Part shown: positions 1 to 11,148 of the stretch, piece by piece | How positions within the stretch are numbered: position 1 is the stretch's first letter | How the letters are laid out: every line of letters starts with the position of its first letter | Assembly (NCBI GenBank): GCA_032622095.1 | Contig: CP136061.1 | Coordinates: 7,390,734 to 7,454,733, forward strand | DNA length: 64,000 bases | Direction: 5' to 3' | From: Siphonodentalium dalli | Lineage: Eukaryota; Mollusca; Scaphopoda; Gadilida; Siphonodentaliidae | Notes under the pieces: model-generated | The model's input: the letters and a program-made list of their open reading frames with translations, nothing else | Databases searched by the model: none | What the model was told of the DNA's origin: nothing | Program-made: the position numbers and the translations under genes

Positions 1-854
1 GATCGAAGATCCCAGCAGTAGCAACTATATGTAGAGTAATATTCATCCAAACTGCATGGTTGCATCCTATACATGTATATAAATGTATATAAGGTAGTTT
101 TCATTTTAAAGTATTAAGAGGCACTTATATATATATTATATTGTATATGAAATACTAAATAACTAATTATATATGCAATGAAATAACTACATCACTTGTT
201 GTATTTATTTAATATTGTTATTGTGTGCATACTGCCTTACATGGTGTTTTATGCTAATAAATGTTATGTTATGTTATGTTATGAAATCTGAGTAAACCAG
301 CTTCGAACCGGATCAAACCAGCCCAATATATATTGGCCTGTGTCAATGGTACAACTGTATACCGAGAACAATTAGCAAAAAGAAAATAAAGATGCATGCA
401 TCAGATCGTCCATGAATACCAAGATTACCTCCCCTTGTGCGTGGATGTTTTGAAAATTGCTCATCAAATTATCTATTTTTTCCTATAAAACAGTTATCTT
501 TCATCTATGTTTATTCTGCTTTCCAAAAAATGGTAAATCTTTCTTAGATCCCATTTCCTGATGGCAGTAATCTTGATGACATTATCAAAGTTTATCACTT
601 CTCGTTGTCTTCTATGTATTGTTTGTTGACATTTGTTATTCCGCCATGTTCCATGCTGTTCTGTGAACTGTACTCACAATTGTCTACATGGCACACCTAC
701 TTTGCGTGTGAAAAAATTTCACGGTTGACTGCCACACACAGCATTGACAGATGTGTAATTGCTGTCCCTAGATAAAAAAGTGCATTAACTGTATGAGATC
801 ATGGCTGACAACACAGGTACTCATGGTATTGATCGAGTTACTCCGCAAACGGAC
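1..854. other. AT-rich gene-free stretch
   Basis: No supported gene. The only structure I see is a short TTATG microsatellite near 261-287. The frames are broken by stops on both strands. Confidence 0.5.
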
Positions 855-2101
855 ACAAGAAAACCATAGTCAGAAATGGTAACGCCACCAAGATCATATT
901 AGCCATAAATATAAATTATAATATAATTATAATATAAAATATTATTCATTAGTTACCGCCTATATTAGCGCTTGTCAAATACCATCTAATAAATATTCAT
1001 CTTATTCACAACTTTAAGGAGTCCTTCTGGCACACGAGAATATTTATCGCCGTTTGATTTGCACCAAGTGAACTCGGCGCATATATAATTGATAGAACTG
1101 ACCTTTATTATGATGATCGTGTCGTTATTTGTTTAAGATACGTATCAATTGACATATACGCACCGTTCCCTATTAAAATCTATATATATCGCCCATTTTA
1201 GGGGACCTCCGCGAATTCGGGGACTTCCGCAAAGTGATCTCCACAAATCGGGACCCATTGCAAATCGTCGCACCCAATGCAATTTGTAAACAAATACGAT
1301 TGACATGCGTTTTAACGAGGTGAGCTTTAATTAAACGAAAGAATTAGCATTCTACATAAACTATTTGTCATGGACTCAGCCAGTGTGCCATATATATGTG
1401 TCAACTAAGGTCGCTTTGCGTGGTAAAAGTGAAAAGTGAAAGTGGAAAATCCTATTGAAAATGAAACTGAAAGTAGCCTACAATTTTGGGAAATTCCGCG
1501 GCAGATTGCAGTGAATCTATACTATTATACTATTGGAAGTGAATGTACAATTCCTGGAATTCTATCAGATATCCCGACTCTGCTCGTTTTCGTGATCATA
1601 GGTTATATAGGCCCTATATGACCACGAAAACGAGTCGAGTCGCGATACATCCATCGGTACAAACACATTGTGTATACGATACAATTTTGACTTGATGACT
1701 AGAAAATAAAAGATCGCGGTTAATCCAAGTCTCCAACAGAACAGACATGCGCGCTCCAATTAAAATTACCCACAATTCACTTCACTACACAGGGGTTCCC
1801 AAAGGGTTATACATTATTTTCAGGCTATCAGAGTATTTATATTTTCAACAACATATTATTACACCAGTGACTTTAAGTTTACAATTTCAGCATGTCCTGA
1901 CCCCATGGATACGATTTATCATATTTTCAAAAACGTATTATACACCGGTGCCGTTAACTTTACAATTTCAGCATATACGTGATTCTATTGGTACGATTGA
2001 GTAAGGTACAAAAAAACATATCCAAGAATATATTTCTCCATTCGACCATGAGTCTATACATATCTGTACACTAGTGTCCACCCACTTCGTGGCGGGAATA
2101 A
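855..2101 (+). repeat. Family A dispersed repeat, full copy 1
   Basis: A 1.25-kb segment that recurs in inverted orientation at 30483-31716, aligned essentially end to end. One end begins ACAAGAAAACCATAGTCAG and the other finishes in GGCGGGAATAA. The interior contains CACCGGTG-bearing motifs and a frame (1747-2004) that is also open in the twin copy. That frame resembles no known protein and its apparent conservation probably reflects recent duplication. No transposase, TIR or clear target duplication was seen, so the class is unknown. Partial copies lie near 2463-3010, 5641-6225, 43690-43850, 61404-61580 and 63600-63670. Confidence 0.8.
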
Positions 2102-2462
2102 CCTTACAAATTCGCAACTGAAGACCGTCTACTACTATAGCTCATGTATTAAATCAACCCCCACCTGCCCCCTGTGCATAATAACTGTTTCATTTGTACC
2201 GCGCACTTCCGCGTAGTTCTGCGCAGTTCCGCGCACTGTTTCGAGGTGCCGGTACTACGGGTTTATCGAGTACGCTAGTTTATAAACAAACTTTTGTCAA
2301 TAGCCGTTTTGGTCAAACTAAACCTTTTTCGACCGTGACAGCAGATCCGAATAGTAGCTAAGATGTATTTAGATAGAATTATCAAAAGAATTTGACCGAT
2401 TAGGGTGCATTTTAAAAGAATCGAGTGGAGAAATCTTGCTGACATTTTCATAAAACACGCCG
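2102..2462. other. Gene-free stretch between repeats
   Basis: No coding signal. It contains GCGCACTTCCGCG/GCGCAGTTCCGCG near-repeats around 2200-2245 and otherwise unique AT-rich sequence. Confidence 0.4.
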
Positions 2463-3010
2463 AAGATAAAAGATGGCGGTTATCACAATAGAACGGGCAT
2501 AATATTACCCATAATTCACCTCACTATACCAGGGGGCTCCCAATGGGTTATATATTATTTTCAGGCTATCAGATTATTTATATTTTCAACAACATATTAT
2601 TACACCGGTGACTTTAAGATTACAATATCAGCCTGTCCTGACTATCGATACGATTGAGTCAAATTTTCAAAAACATATTATACACCGGTGGCGTTAACTT
2701 TACAATTTCAGCATCTACGTGATTCTATCGGTACGATTTGAGTAAGGTACAAAAAAAAAATCTTCGCCCACTCGACCACAGAATTGGAGACTACCACTGA
2801 ATATGAAAAACAGCCACACTAGAAACACCACGGGTGGCGTAATGACGCCCCGCAGTTGTATCGTCGAATATCTCTCAGCAGAGAAGAACAAGAAAACCAT
2901 AGTCAGAAATGGTAACGCCACCAAGATCGTATTATTAGCCATAAATATAAATCATAATATAAAATATATTGGTTACATGAATGGACCGCCTCAGAATTCC
3001 GTTAAGATAA
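2463..3010 (+). repeat. Family A partial copies
   Basis: The stretch 2463-2760 repeats the central part of the family A element (the pair of CACCGGTG motifs and the 'tcaggctatcagattattta' block). The stretch 2888-2960 repeats its terminal block beginning ACAAGAAAACCATAGTC, followed by a tail (2960-3010) that recurs at 4200-4260 and, inverted, at about 43730-43770. The arrangement is scrambled relative to the full copy. Confidence 0.7.
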
Positions 3011-3382
3011 GTAATTCTTCAAATTATTACAATGAACTACGGCTTATAAATTACTGCAGGTTTCTCATTCGCCACACCAGAATGCTTCTAAATGCGGATC
3101 AAAGCTAAGAGTGCGTGGCACAGCCATTGTTCATAGACATTTTACAGATAGCGAGAATGATGCATGCTGGGAACGAAAGCATCCACAGCAAAGCCATGTG
3201 CTTACGGAGGCATGCGTTTATTATAGGGGATTTATGGTGGGCCTATAAAACTAATTATAACTTTGTTATCTGTCATAGTTTATGCGTGAAATTTTAAACA
3301 TATATACCTGGACATCTACCCCTTCCAGAATGTTGAAAAACATTTTCAGTTGCTCATCGTATTTTTATAGACGAAATAGTCC

Positions 3383-4112
3383 GAAATTTCAGAAAATTGC
3401 GCTAAAGCTCAATGTTTTAATGTGTTACAAAACGTCTGATAAAAATAGTTCTATCGGGAATATTCACACCATTTTTTTTCAGAGAACGTAGTGTAAATAT
3501 AGTCCTATCGGGATATCGTAAAGGAGATTAATTAAACCCCTCAGACTGCCGAAACTGACGACATTAAATTCGCTTTTTCGTGTCCCGCGGAAATGAAACT
3601 TGTCTGTCCATTGATGACGTTATTTATTTGACATAGTATTTTTTTCTTCTGTTGTATTTGAACACTTGTTGCACGCGCAGGCTGCACGATCATAATAACT
3701 TCAACCGATAAGCGCCGACTGATACCCGCGCAACAGTTTGTCTCAAATAAATTGTTATCAAAACGCAGGTTTATGGCCGCGGACATAAGCCGATTAAGTG
3801 TAATGTAATTTATCCATGAACTTGACTGAAAAATTGTGATTCTATCACCATTAGCCACGAAAATGGGACCTCTAAACAGGCAAGTTTGATTTTCGGGGGA
3901 CACGAACAAGCGAATTTATTGTCGGCAGTTTCGGCAGTCTGAGGGTTAATTAATCCCGAATTAAACGGAACTACTTTACGATAGTCCGATAGGACTATGT
4001 TTACTCTATGCATGTTCTCTGAAAAAATAGTGTGAATATTCCCGATAGAACTCTTTTTATCAGACGTTGTGTAACACCTTAAAACATTGAGCGTTTATAG
4101 CGCAAACCGAAA
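3383..4112. mobile_element. Fold-back element with long inverted arms
   Basis: Two inverted arms of roughly 220-250 bp, about 3383-3608 and 3868-4112, surround a loop of about 260 bp. The arms pair through blocks such as GTCTGATAAAAATAGTTCTATCGGG near 3437 (continuing outward) and the CAGACTGCCGAAACTGAC block near 3543, both recurring as reverse complements on the right. No transposase-like frame is present. I could not find a convincing target duplication, so this is a fold-back or MITE-like element of unknown superfamily. Confidence 0.75.
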
Positions 4113-4169
4113 TGTGTTGTCTTGCAAGATATCCCACCGCTTTAGCTAAATTTACCTTCCTACAATATC

Positions 4170-4340
4170 CATAAAGAGGATCATATATTATATACCCACG
4201 GTTTTAATTATAGAATATAAAATATATTGGTTTCGCGAATGACCAACTCAGAATTCCGTTAAAATAACAATAACAACCAGCACCTATAACGAACCGTTTT
4301 ACTGGACTTGGCCTACTGGTCGCGTAGTTCCGACTTTTAA
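4170..4340 (+). repeat. Dispersed repeat, inverted match at about 43.69-43.85 kb
   Basis: The 'ggtttcgcgaatgaccaact' block and the following AACAACCAGCACCTA tract recur in reverse complement around 43690-43770, where they continue directly into a family A terminal block. This suggests that the two sequences belong to one larger family. Confidence 0.65.
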
Positions 4341-5640
4341 ATAAACGGAATTTCCAACTCTATAAATAAAAGCCCCACAATGCATTCGCCCTGTCCACCA
4401 CGCAATATCAAAATCTCAGCAGCTAGATACACCACAGGTGGCGTAATAAATGCTCTTTATTATTTCCATATCAGGAATACAGTAACAAACAAGACAGCAG
4501 TAAAATAAATGGGGACAAAAAGTTAGTGTAATCATGTATGAAATTTCCAACTGTTAAAATTCTTTATAACAGTTGTGACTCCCACCCCCTCAAAATACCT
4601 CCATCATTCGATCCCCGTCCCCATCATAATGGGGACAATAATTACTAGTTGGGATACCAGGCAATGGTAACCATGTATTTTAACCTTTATGTTGTAGTGT
4701 AATAATGTATGAAATTTCCAACTACATGTGCATTAACTTTTTTTTACAAAAGTTGTGAATCATACACACTCAAAATCTAACTTCCACCCCCACCCCACTA
4801 CACTGTCCCTTCCACTTAAAAACATTCTGGAGATCAAGTTGGCCACAGGTGTTCAGTTATTATACCCCACGTGTCTTGGACTGTTGCCAAATTCACAGTG
4901 CTCCATTAGAGGGCCTGCTTGGACTGTTGCCAAATTCACAATGTTAACTGCAGAGAGGTTGTATGTTATTGGAGACGTTCTAATATGACAATAGGCTGGC
5001 CTAATTAACGAACCATGCACAGCTAAATACACACAAGCAACTTTTAATCTTCAAATAGATACAATTGTCGGCCTCCAAAATTCAATATACTTTCTTATAT
5101 ACAAACAAACATTGAACTCATACCATTGTTTCACTTAACCAAAATAGCGAATTTCCCCAAAAGAACGCATATAGACTGCGCATGCGCAATTATATTAAAA
5201 TACCCACAATACACTTCACGAGGCTCTCAATGGGTTATAATATTTGTTTTCCAAATTTGTTTTATCTTCAACTAAAAACAAATAGTCTATCGAAATAACT
5301 TTCAAATTAATATTACACGTTTCTATAAATAAGCAAATTAGTATATATAAACAAAGCGTATTTCATTAATATTTGACTACAAAAAATACTCGGAACACAA
5401 CTGTAAATAAACTAACTTGAGACTCTCAGTCACTCACACCGTCACAGTCTCACTCAGTCTCACTATCGAGCTGACACTCAGAACAGCATCCGAAGCCGGA
5501 AATTTGGAAATTCTCCATTTTTCTTCAAACAATTTTATTCTTTACAAAATACAAATTATCGGGTTAACATAAAACCATTCAAAAATTGAAACAAACTTAA
5601 ATAATAAATAAATTAAACCATAAACTCTTACCATAATTAC
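4341..5640. other. Gene-free, repeat-fragment region
   Basis: No gene supported. Around 4540-4560 and 4705-4725 are copies of a 'gaaatttccaact' motif that recurs at 22.8, 25.1, 35.0 and 36-37 kb, where it forms the interior of a hAT-like element. The run 5420-5470 is a short imperfect CTCAGTCTCAC-type repeat. The rest is AT-rich with frequent stops. Confidence 0.4.
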
Positions 5641-6225
5641 AGAAAATAAAAGATGGCCGTTACTACAAAAAAAACAGACATGCGCACGCCAATTAAAATT
5701 ACCCATAATTCAGTTCACTACACCAGGGGCTCCCAACAGGTTATACAATATTTTCAGGCTATCAGATTATTTATATTTTCGACTTTAAGTTTACAATTTG
5801 AGCCTGTCCTCACTCTATCGATACGATTTATCATAAACATATTATACACCAGTGGCGTTAACTTTACAACTTCGGCATCTACGTGATTATATCGGTACGA
5901 TTCAGTAAGGTACAAACAATCTCCATAAAATACCCACAATTCAGTTCACTACATGCAGGGGCTCCCAATAGGTTATTCCCATTTATTATGGGCTCCCAAT
6001 AGGTTATACAATATTTTCAGGCTATCAGATTATTTATATTTTCAACAACATATTATTACACCGGTGACTTTAAGTTTACAATTTGAGCCTGTCCTGACTC
6101 TATCGATAGGATTTATCATATTTTCATAAACGTATTATACACCGCTGGCGTTAACTTTACAATTTCGGCATCTACGTGATTATATCGGTACGATTGAGTA
6201 AGGTACAAACAATCTCCAAGAATAC
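5641..6225 (+). repeat. Two partial family A copies in tandem
   Basis: Blocks 5641-5925 and 5985-6225 each reproduce the 'ggctatcagattatttatat' to 'gtacgattgagtaaggtac' portion of the family A repeat. The first copy has lost the segment holding one CACCGGTG motif. The second ends in the same order of motifs as the full copy at 855-2101. Confidence 0.75.
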
Positions 6226-6610
6226 ATTCGCCCTGTACCCCATGCGATATAAAAAAACCAAATGCTAGAAACACCACACTAGGTGGCATAATAATAATTA
6301 ACGCTGTATTCAAGGAACAGTGCGCCGATAAAGAGAACAAGGACATATCAATGTATATATATTTCTTTATTTCCTCCATTAATGAAGAGCTCACAGAGAT
6401 ATACATGTAACATATACACAGTTCAAAAGAAAAAGACAAGAAAAATACAAATCATACAAGACGGAGCATAATGATACAGAGTATTAAGACAACGCATCGC
6501 ACTTGTTATGTACAATATGTATATGATAACGAGATCGCACACCCAATCACACGCACAGCGTATTCGCAGCACTCAGACAGGTATCTGCGGATCCGCTATA
6601 CGCATATGCA

Positions 6611-6611
6611 C

Positions 6612-6684
<73 letters not shown>

Positions 6685-6774
6685 TCTCTCTCTCTTACTC
6701 CCATGTCTCTCTATTTCTCTCTCCGCTATATCTTTCTCTCTCACACGCGCACACCCTCGCACACACACAAACAC

Positions 6775-6862
<88 letters not shown>

Positions 6863-6909
6863 TCACCACACCCTCGCACCCACACTCACACACATACAGC
6901 ATCACCCTT
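6611..6909. repeat. (TC)n and (CA)n compound microsatellite
   Basis: Long pure (TC)n tracts at about 6617-6694 and 6778-6840 are followed by (CA)n at 6841-6861 and degenerate CA-rich sequence up to 6909. All open frames here are products of the dinucleotide repeat. The CA-rich sequence resumes at 8236, immediately after the hAT-like element, showing that the element inserted into the microsatellite region. Confidence 0.98.
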
Positions 6910-6917
6910 CCTCACAC

Positions 6918-8235
6918 CAGTGTTCACGCTGTCGGTAGCCAAATTAGCCAATGGCTAATCTTTTTCGAATTTGGCTAATAAAAATTTCATTTGGCTAAAC
7001 TTTTGGCTAAACTTTTTTTACCCCAAATGTAGACTGAAAGCATGGAGTCAGAAAGCTAATTAATAAAAGCGCTCAATAGATCGACATTCAAGACGAAGTT
7101 AGGTGACGAAAGTATTTCATTATTTTCGTACTTATGAAATATCGTTCCGTAACAAATTAGTGTACAGTAAATATATTTTTATTTCCAAATCTAACATAAA
7201 TTTTGGCAAGTTGGTTTTCAATTCTGTGATATGAACGATCTAGTCCGAAAATATCGAAACTGGGAATATATTGCCGACTGTACAAAGGGAAACCCGATCG
7301 CGGACAGTACAAAGGGAAATCCGATCGACAACTCTATCAACCAAGCGATCACACAGTGATATGCAATCATCTTTAGTTTTCACAAGACGGACATTCAAAG
7401 ACGCATGGACATTAAACCGACCGTGGTTGAATCATGACAATGTGAAGAAAGCAATATTTTGTAAAGTGTGCATTGACGCTGGTATATAAGCAATTTGTTC
7501 GTAACAGGCTGTTTTAATCTGGAGAAAGATTACGTCACTGCACGAAACAGCAAAAGGTTATTATTTTACATTTAATCCCCTAATCCCCCATTGTCTGTCT
7601 GGTCACTCACGGGACTCCCGCACAATGCATGTTTATGATGACATTGTATTTATGACGGTCGAGGTTTATGAGCACCAAGTGTAAGACAATAGATTAATCA
7701 GCCAAATGTGAATCACGACAGATATTTTGTGGCTATTTGTCGTCAATACCGATACAGTCAAAATAATATGCATGCTTTTATGACAGATTGTAATTTGATA
7801 ATGGCGTAACAATATTAAGTTATTAGTTTCCAGATGTCACTTAGATATTTTCGCAAGGATAAATATTTAATGATTTAAAACAAAATATTGATATAAAACA
7901 AACAAAAACAAAATTAAGAAGGACAATCCCGGGTTATCCCCCCCCCCAATCACTCTTTCACATAAAGATTAATAAATTTTTAATAAATGATATATATAAA
8001 AATACTTCTAGTTCATAAAAATTATTTAAATTATTGTGTATTTTACCTGTGTCTGTTAGATTTTACGTTTTAGTCATCAATTGTGAACCGACCAGAAAAC
8101 GATGATTTAATTTGGCCAAAGTTTTTTTTAATTTGGCCAAAAAACATTTGGCTAAAGTTTTTTTCATTTGGCTATTAAAATTTTCATTTGGCTAAACTTT
8201 TGGCTAAAGTTTTTTTCGGTCCAGCGTGAACACTG
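6918..8235 (+). mobile_element. hAT-like transposon, degenerate, with 8-bp TSD
   Basis: A 1318-bp element with perfect 14-bp terminal inverted repeats CAGTGTTCACGCTG, flanked by the direct 8-bp duplication CCTCACAC at 6910-6917 and 8236-8243. An 8-bp duplication and a CAG start are hallmarks of the hAT superfamily. Subterminal copies of a TTTGGCTAA motif lie at both ends (6940-7020 and 8105-8215). Inside, 7361-7489 encodes a zinc-finger remnant of a hAT transposase; the catalytic and dimerisation regions are absent. The element is therefore non-autonomous, an internal-deletion derivative of an autonomous parent. Confidence 0.93.
7361..7489 (+). pseudogene. hAT transposase N-terminal zinc-finger remnant
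   Basis: This short frame encodes the motif set TFKDAW...RPWLNHD...AIFCKVC. It resembles the TTF/BED-like N-terminal finger of C17orf113/ZNF862-type hAT transposases, in which a W-x-x-x-x-PWL segment precedes an F-C-x-x-C knuckle. That finger normally binds transposon ends. A stop follows eight bases after the second cysteine codon and no DDE or hAT dimerisation sequence follows before the 3' TIR, so the gene is truncated. The position inside a TIR- and TSD-bounded element supports the assignment. The match is from memory of the motif and not from a search. Confidence 0.7.
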
Positions 8236-8360
8236 CCTCACACACACCCCCCCCCACACACACCCTCACAGAGGCTCACACACACACACACACTATCACA
8301 CACACACCCACCCTCACATACCCCCACATACTCACCACGTGCACACGCACACAACACCCC
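8236..8360. repeat. CA-rich microsatellite, right half
   Basis: This is the continuation of the CA/CCCCA-rich microsatellite interrupted by the hAT-like element. Its first eight bases are the right copy of the target duplication. Confidence 0.9.
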
Positions 8361-8574
8361 GTGACAGTTCACGCTCCTTTACATAGTTATAGGCTTGCTT
8401 GAGATCCCGCCATTCGACGCATAGGTTTACCTATTTTGTTGAGTGACTTCGACCTCACAAAAATTCTGTATAGAGTTCAACGCCAAATCATGCATCATTG
8501 CTGAAGCGTACATGTGACAGGCGAAGACCGAAGTGCTAGCTGTTGGCTATAACTGGAGCTTGGCCATGTAAAAT

Positions 8575-9105
8575 ATTCTGTCAAAGATTTGACACCATCG
8601 TACTGTATGCCTTCCAAAGTAAATGTGTGTGGTGCACCATGAAAGAAACGAAACACATGGGCTCGTCGATGAATGAATAAAGTTCGCCAGGTAATTTTGT
8701 TAGATGAAGAAGTACTAGTTCATCATCATCGAGTTCATCTGTCCAGAGGTAAAACAATAAGCCAAATTTGTCAATTAGCTGGTACCACATACCATTTCGA
8801 AGAATGCATAATGTACGGTGATTACAGTAAATTAGAGCATGCTTAATTACATCATGGTGAGTCATATTGCATAACATACAGTAGGTTCACATGCTTGTAC
8901 AGCTGTGGCAGCTACTAATTGTGCAACTGTGAAAAAGGCACCCTTTCTATCTGGGTAAATGCGACAGCATCGCCACAAAAGGGACATTTGCAGGCAACTA
9001 TGTATTTTCCCGAAACGAAGAAGGGATGGGTCATTATCAATGTTGCGCTTCCAGTCGAGTTCACGTTTGTTGTTAACTTCAGTTTTGAGTATACGGGACC
9101 ATTCT
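8575..9105 (-). pseudogene. Inverted LINE ORF2 3'-end fragment
   Basis: Read on the minus strand, two adjoining frames give the C-terminal part of a LINE ORF2. The upstream frame has the W-K-R-N...D-P-S-L-L-R-F segment. The downstream frame (8877-8581) has a C-x2-C-x9-H-x4-C knuckle followed by an L-R-N-x-x-W-Y-x-x-I-D-x-F segment. Both align in order with the end of ORF2 of the neighbouring + strand LINE (knuckle at about 14284-14340), so the two belong to one clade. A frameshift separates the frames near 8890. The piece is 5'-truncated and abuts the + strand LINE head-to-head near 9106. The 3' untranslated part probably continues to about 8440. Confidence 0.75.
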
Positions 9106-9274
9106 GATTGTTCGGGATGAAATATTTGAAGAATGTATTAAGCTGCCTAGTTTCCCGTTTGATCCACAGTCGAGTCTAAAAAATCGAATCCATCGCTACG
9201 CGGGTGTTGATAATGGCACAAACTCAGTATGCTACAAATTTGCCAAAGACATATATAAATTATTGTATTTCTTC

Positions 9275-10939
9275 ATGGATGAGAACCCTGATCATATACG
9301 CGAGATAATTAGTTCTGCAAGCACTCGTCGCTTAGCGTCCACATCCCAAAATCTAGTTCAAATGAAGACTCAGTCCACACAAACAGACTTTTGCTCACTT
9401 ATCAACGACCTGACAAACATTAAAGGTGACATTATTGTTCTCAAGGATGCAGATATCCGTATCTCTGAAGCCATCGCAAAATCTATTCCCGAGATCGAAG
9501 GCATGCTAGCTAACTTGAACTCACGTCAAGCGGAAATGGAATCCCTGATATCTGATCTAAAATATGAAGTTGAAAATAACGCGTGTGCTATGAATTCGGT
9601 TACAGATGAAAAGTTAAACGGAGTGGCGTCATTAAGAACGAAAATAAAGCTCATAGAGCATGACATAGGTTCCGTAGTAGAAGGAGTTGACTCAATACAT
9701 AAGGATGTTCAATCTCAAAAAGGCTGCATTGGAACGCTGAGAGATGATATGAAACAAACGAGAGGAAAAGTGTCATCGCATAAATCTTGTAATTTAAATG
9801 TCTCTGTGTCTGATGTAGTTGACAAATGTGTGGTTAAGTGTGAGTCTAAACTCAACAAGTTCATGAAGGAGATGTCGGCTGAATTTGGTGAATTCGCTAA
9901 TTCCGCGTTAGTGCATATTGTTAATGATTCAAAAACGGCTAACTCCAATAATATAAACAATGATTGTCCATCTACATCGAGTCCAAAGAATATGCAATCC
10001 TCGAAAGTTTCTCCAATTGGAGTGGAAGCTGGCATTAGAACCAATCTTGAGATATCAAAATATCCCGAGATATCAAGAATCAGCTCCAGCAAATCAGTAG
10101 TTGCGCAAACTTCTTTATATGATATCAGCTCTAACAATAGTCTAGGATTGAAGCCAGAATTGTCAGCTATAAGTTCCCAGCCTCTCCGATATAATTCGTA
10201 TGACACAGCCTCTTCTCCGGGTTTTCTGACTATTGATGATTGTGGTAGTTCAGTTATGGCACCAAATAAGGACATGGAAACAGATCTGATAGTACCTCAG
10301 TGGGTTGATAACAAAATGCTTGTCTCGTCGGCGGTCATTCAACAGCCAAGTCAGCGCTGCACTGAGAAAGAACAGCGATTCGTCAGTGATCAATCTGCGT
10401 TTAACGTTGACAGATCTCCTCAGAAAAATATAAGAAATGTACCACATCATTCTAGAAGCGGAAATCCACATCCAAGACGCAGCAGGTCGAGAAGCATATC
10501 TAATGAACGCAGATGCCATAGTCGTGATGGTTCTACAATAAGGCTGTGCCGCCGTTCACACAGTCGCGATCGTGACAGTCTCAAACCATTTGTTAAAACC
10601 GTTCGCTTCTTCATTTATAACATGGACGATTTTGTAACAGCTGAAACAGTTGCAAAATATTTGAATTACATGAATTGTCAATTTTCGATTGTTCGACTGA
10701 TGCGAAGCTCTAAACGCGGGAAAATGAGTGCGTGAATCAACATATGGGAAGATGATGCACATATGATGGAAGATCCAGCATTCTGGCCGAAAGGTGTAGG
10801 CTGTCGGCGATGGTTATCGAAGAACTCACACGAAGCACAGCGCAATCGAATTAATAATAGCCGTCGCAACAATGACCAGTGTGATCAACACCCGTATGAA
10901 CGGGACTTTAATCGTTCCACTCATAACGTTGAGTACTGA
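9275..10939 (+). pseudogene. LINE ORF1 protein, interrupted by one in-frame TGA
   Basis: ORF1 is predicted to bind the element RNA. The start given is the first ATG, at 9275; the same frame is open upstream to about 9095 without an ATG, and that upstream part reads like protein, so the true N-terminus is probably missing. The product begins with a coiled-coil-prone stretch, passes through a Ser/Asn-rich middle, then an Arg/Ser-rich block near 10460-10590 (RRSRSRS type), and ends in a small basic region. A TGA at 10733-10735 stops it, but the frame continues for 67 more codons with DPAFWPKGV...CRRW, a motif I associate with ORF1 C-termini. The TGA is thus a nonsense mutation, probably from CGA. 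ORF2 follows 209 bases downstream. Confidence 0.8.
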
Positions 10940-11148
10940 TTCTGATTGTAACGGTCAATCCCGTGTTACTGTACACTGAATACCATAATACAGTAATCGG
11001 CGTGCTTGCCTACATGGCTTATACGCACAACAGTGTAAAGCCACATCGTTCATTGAACAGTTATGATCGTAGAGTTAAGTCGCGTCGTTTCTTGTTTTCT
11101 CTTATATTTATACATGTACTATGTAGTTTTGATCAATTAACATTTAAC
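10940..11148 (+). other. ORF1-ORF2 spacer of the LINE
   Basis: A 209-bp inter-ORF gap with no coding signal. ORF2 begins with ATG at 11149. Confidence 0.6.

Noticed and set aside
2080-2101. Helitron 3' end (hairpin plus CTAG) at the edge of family A
   Set aside because: CTAG occurs, but on the inner side of a weak four-base-pair hairpin; the order is wrong for a Helitron terminus.
6471-6978. Open frames of 155-156 codons across the (TC)n/(CA)n tract
   Set aside because: Poly-Ser-Leu and His-Thr products of dinucleotide repeats. The frame is open in every register and has no start or splice context.
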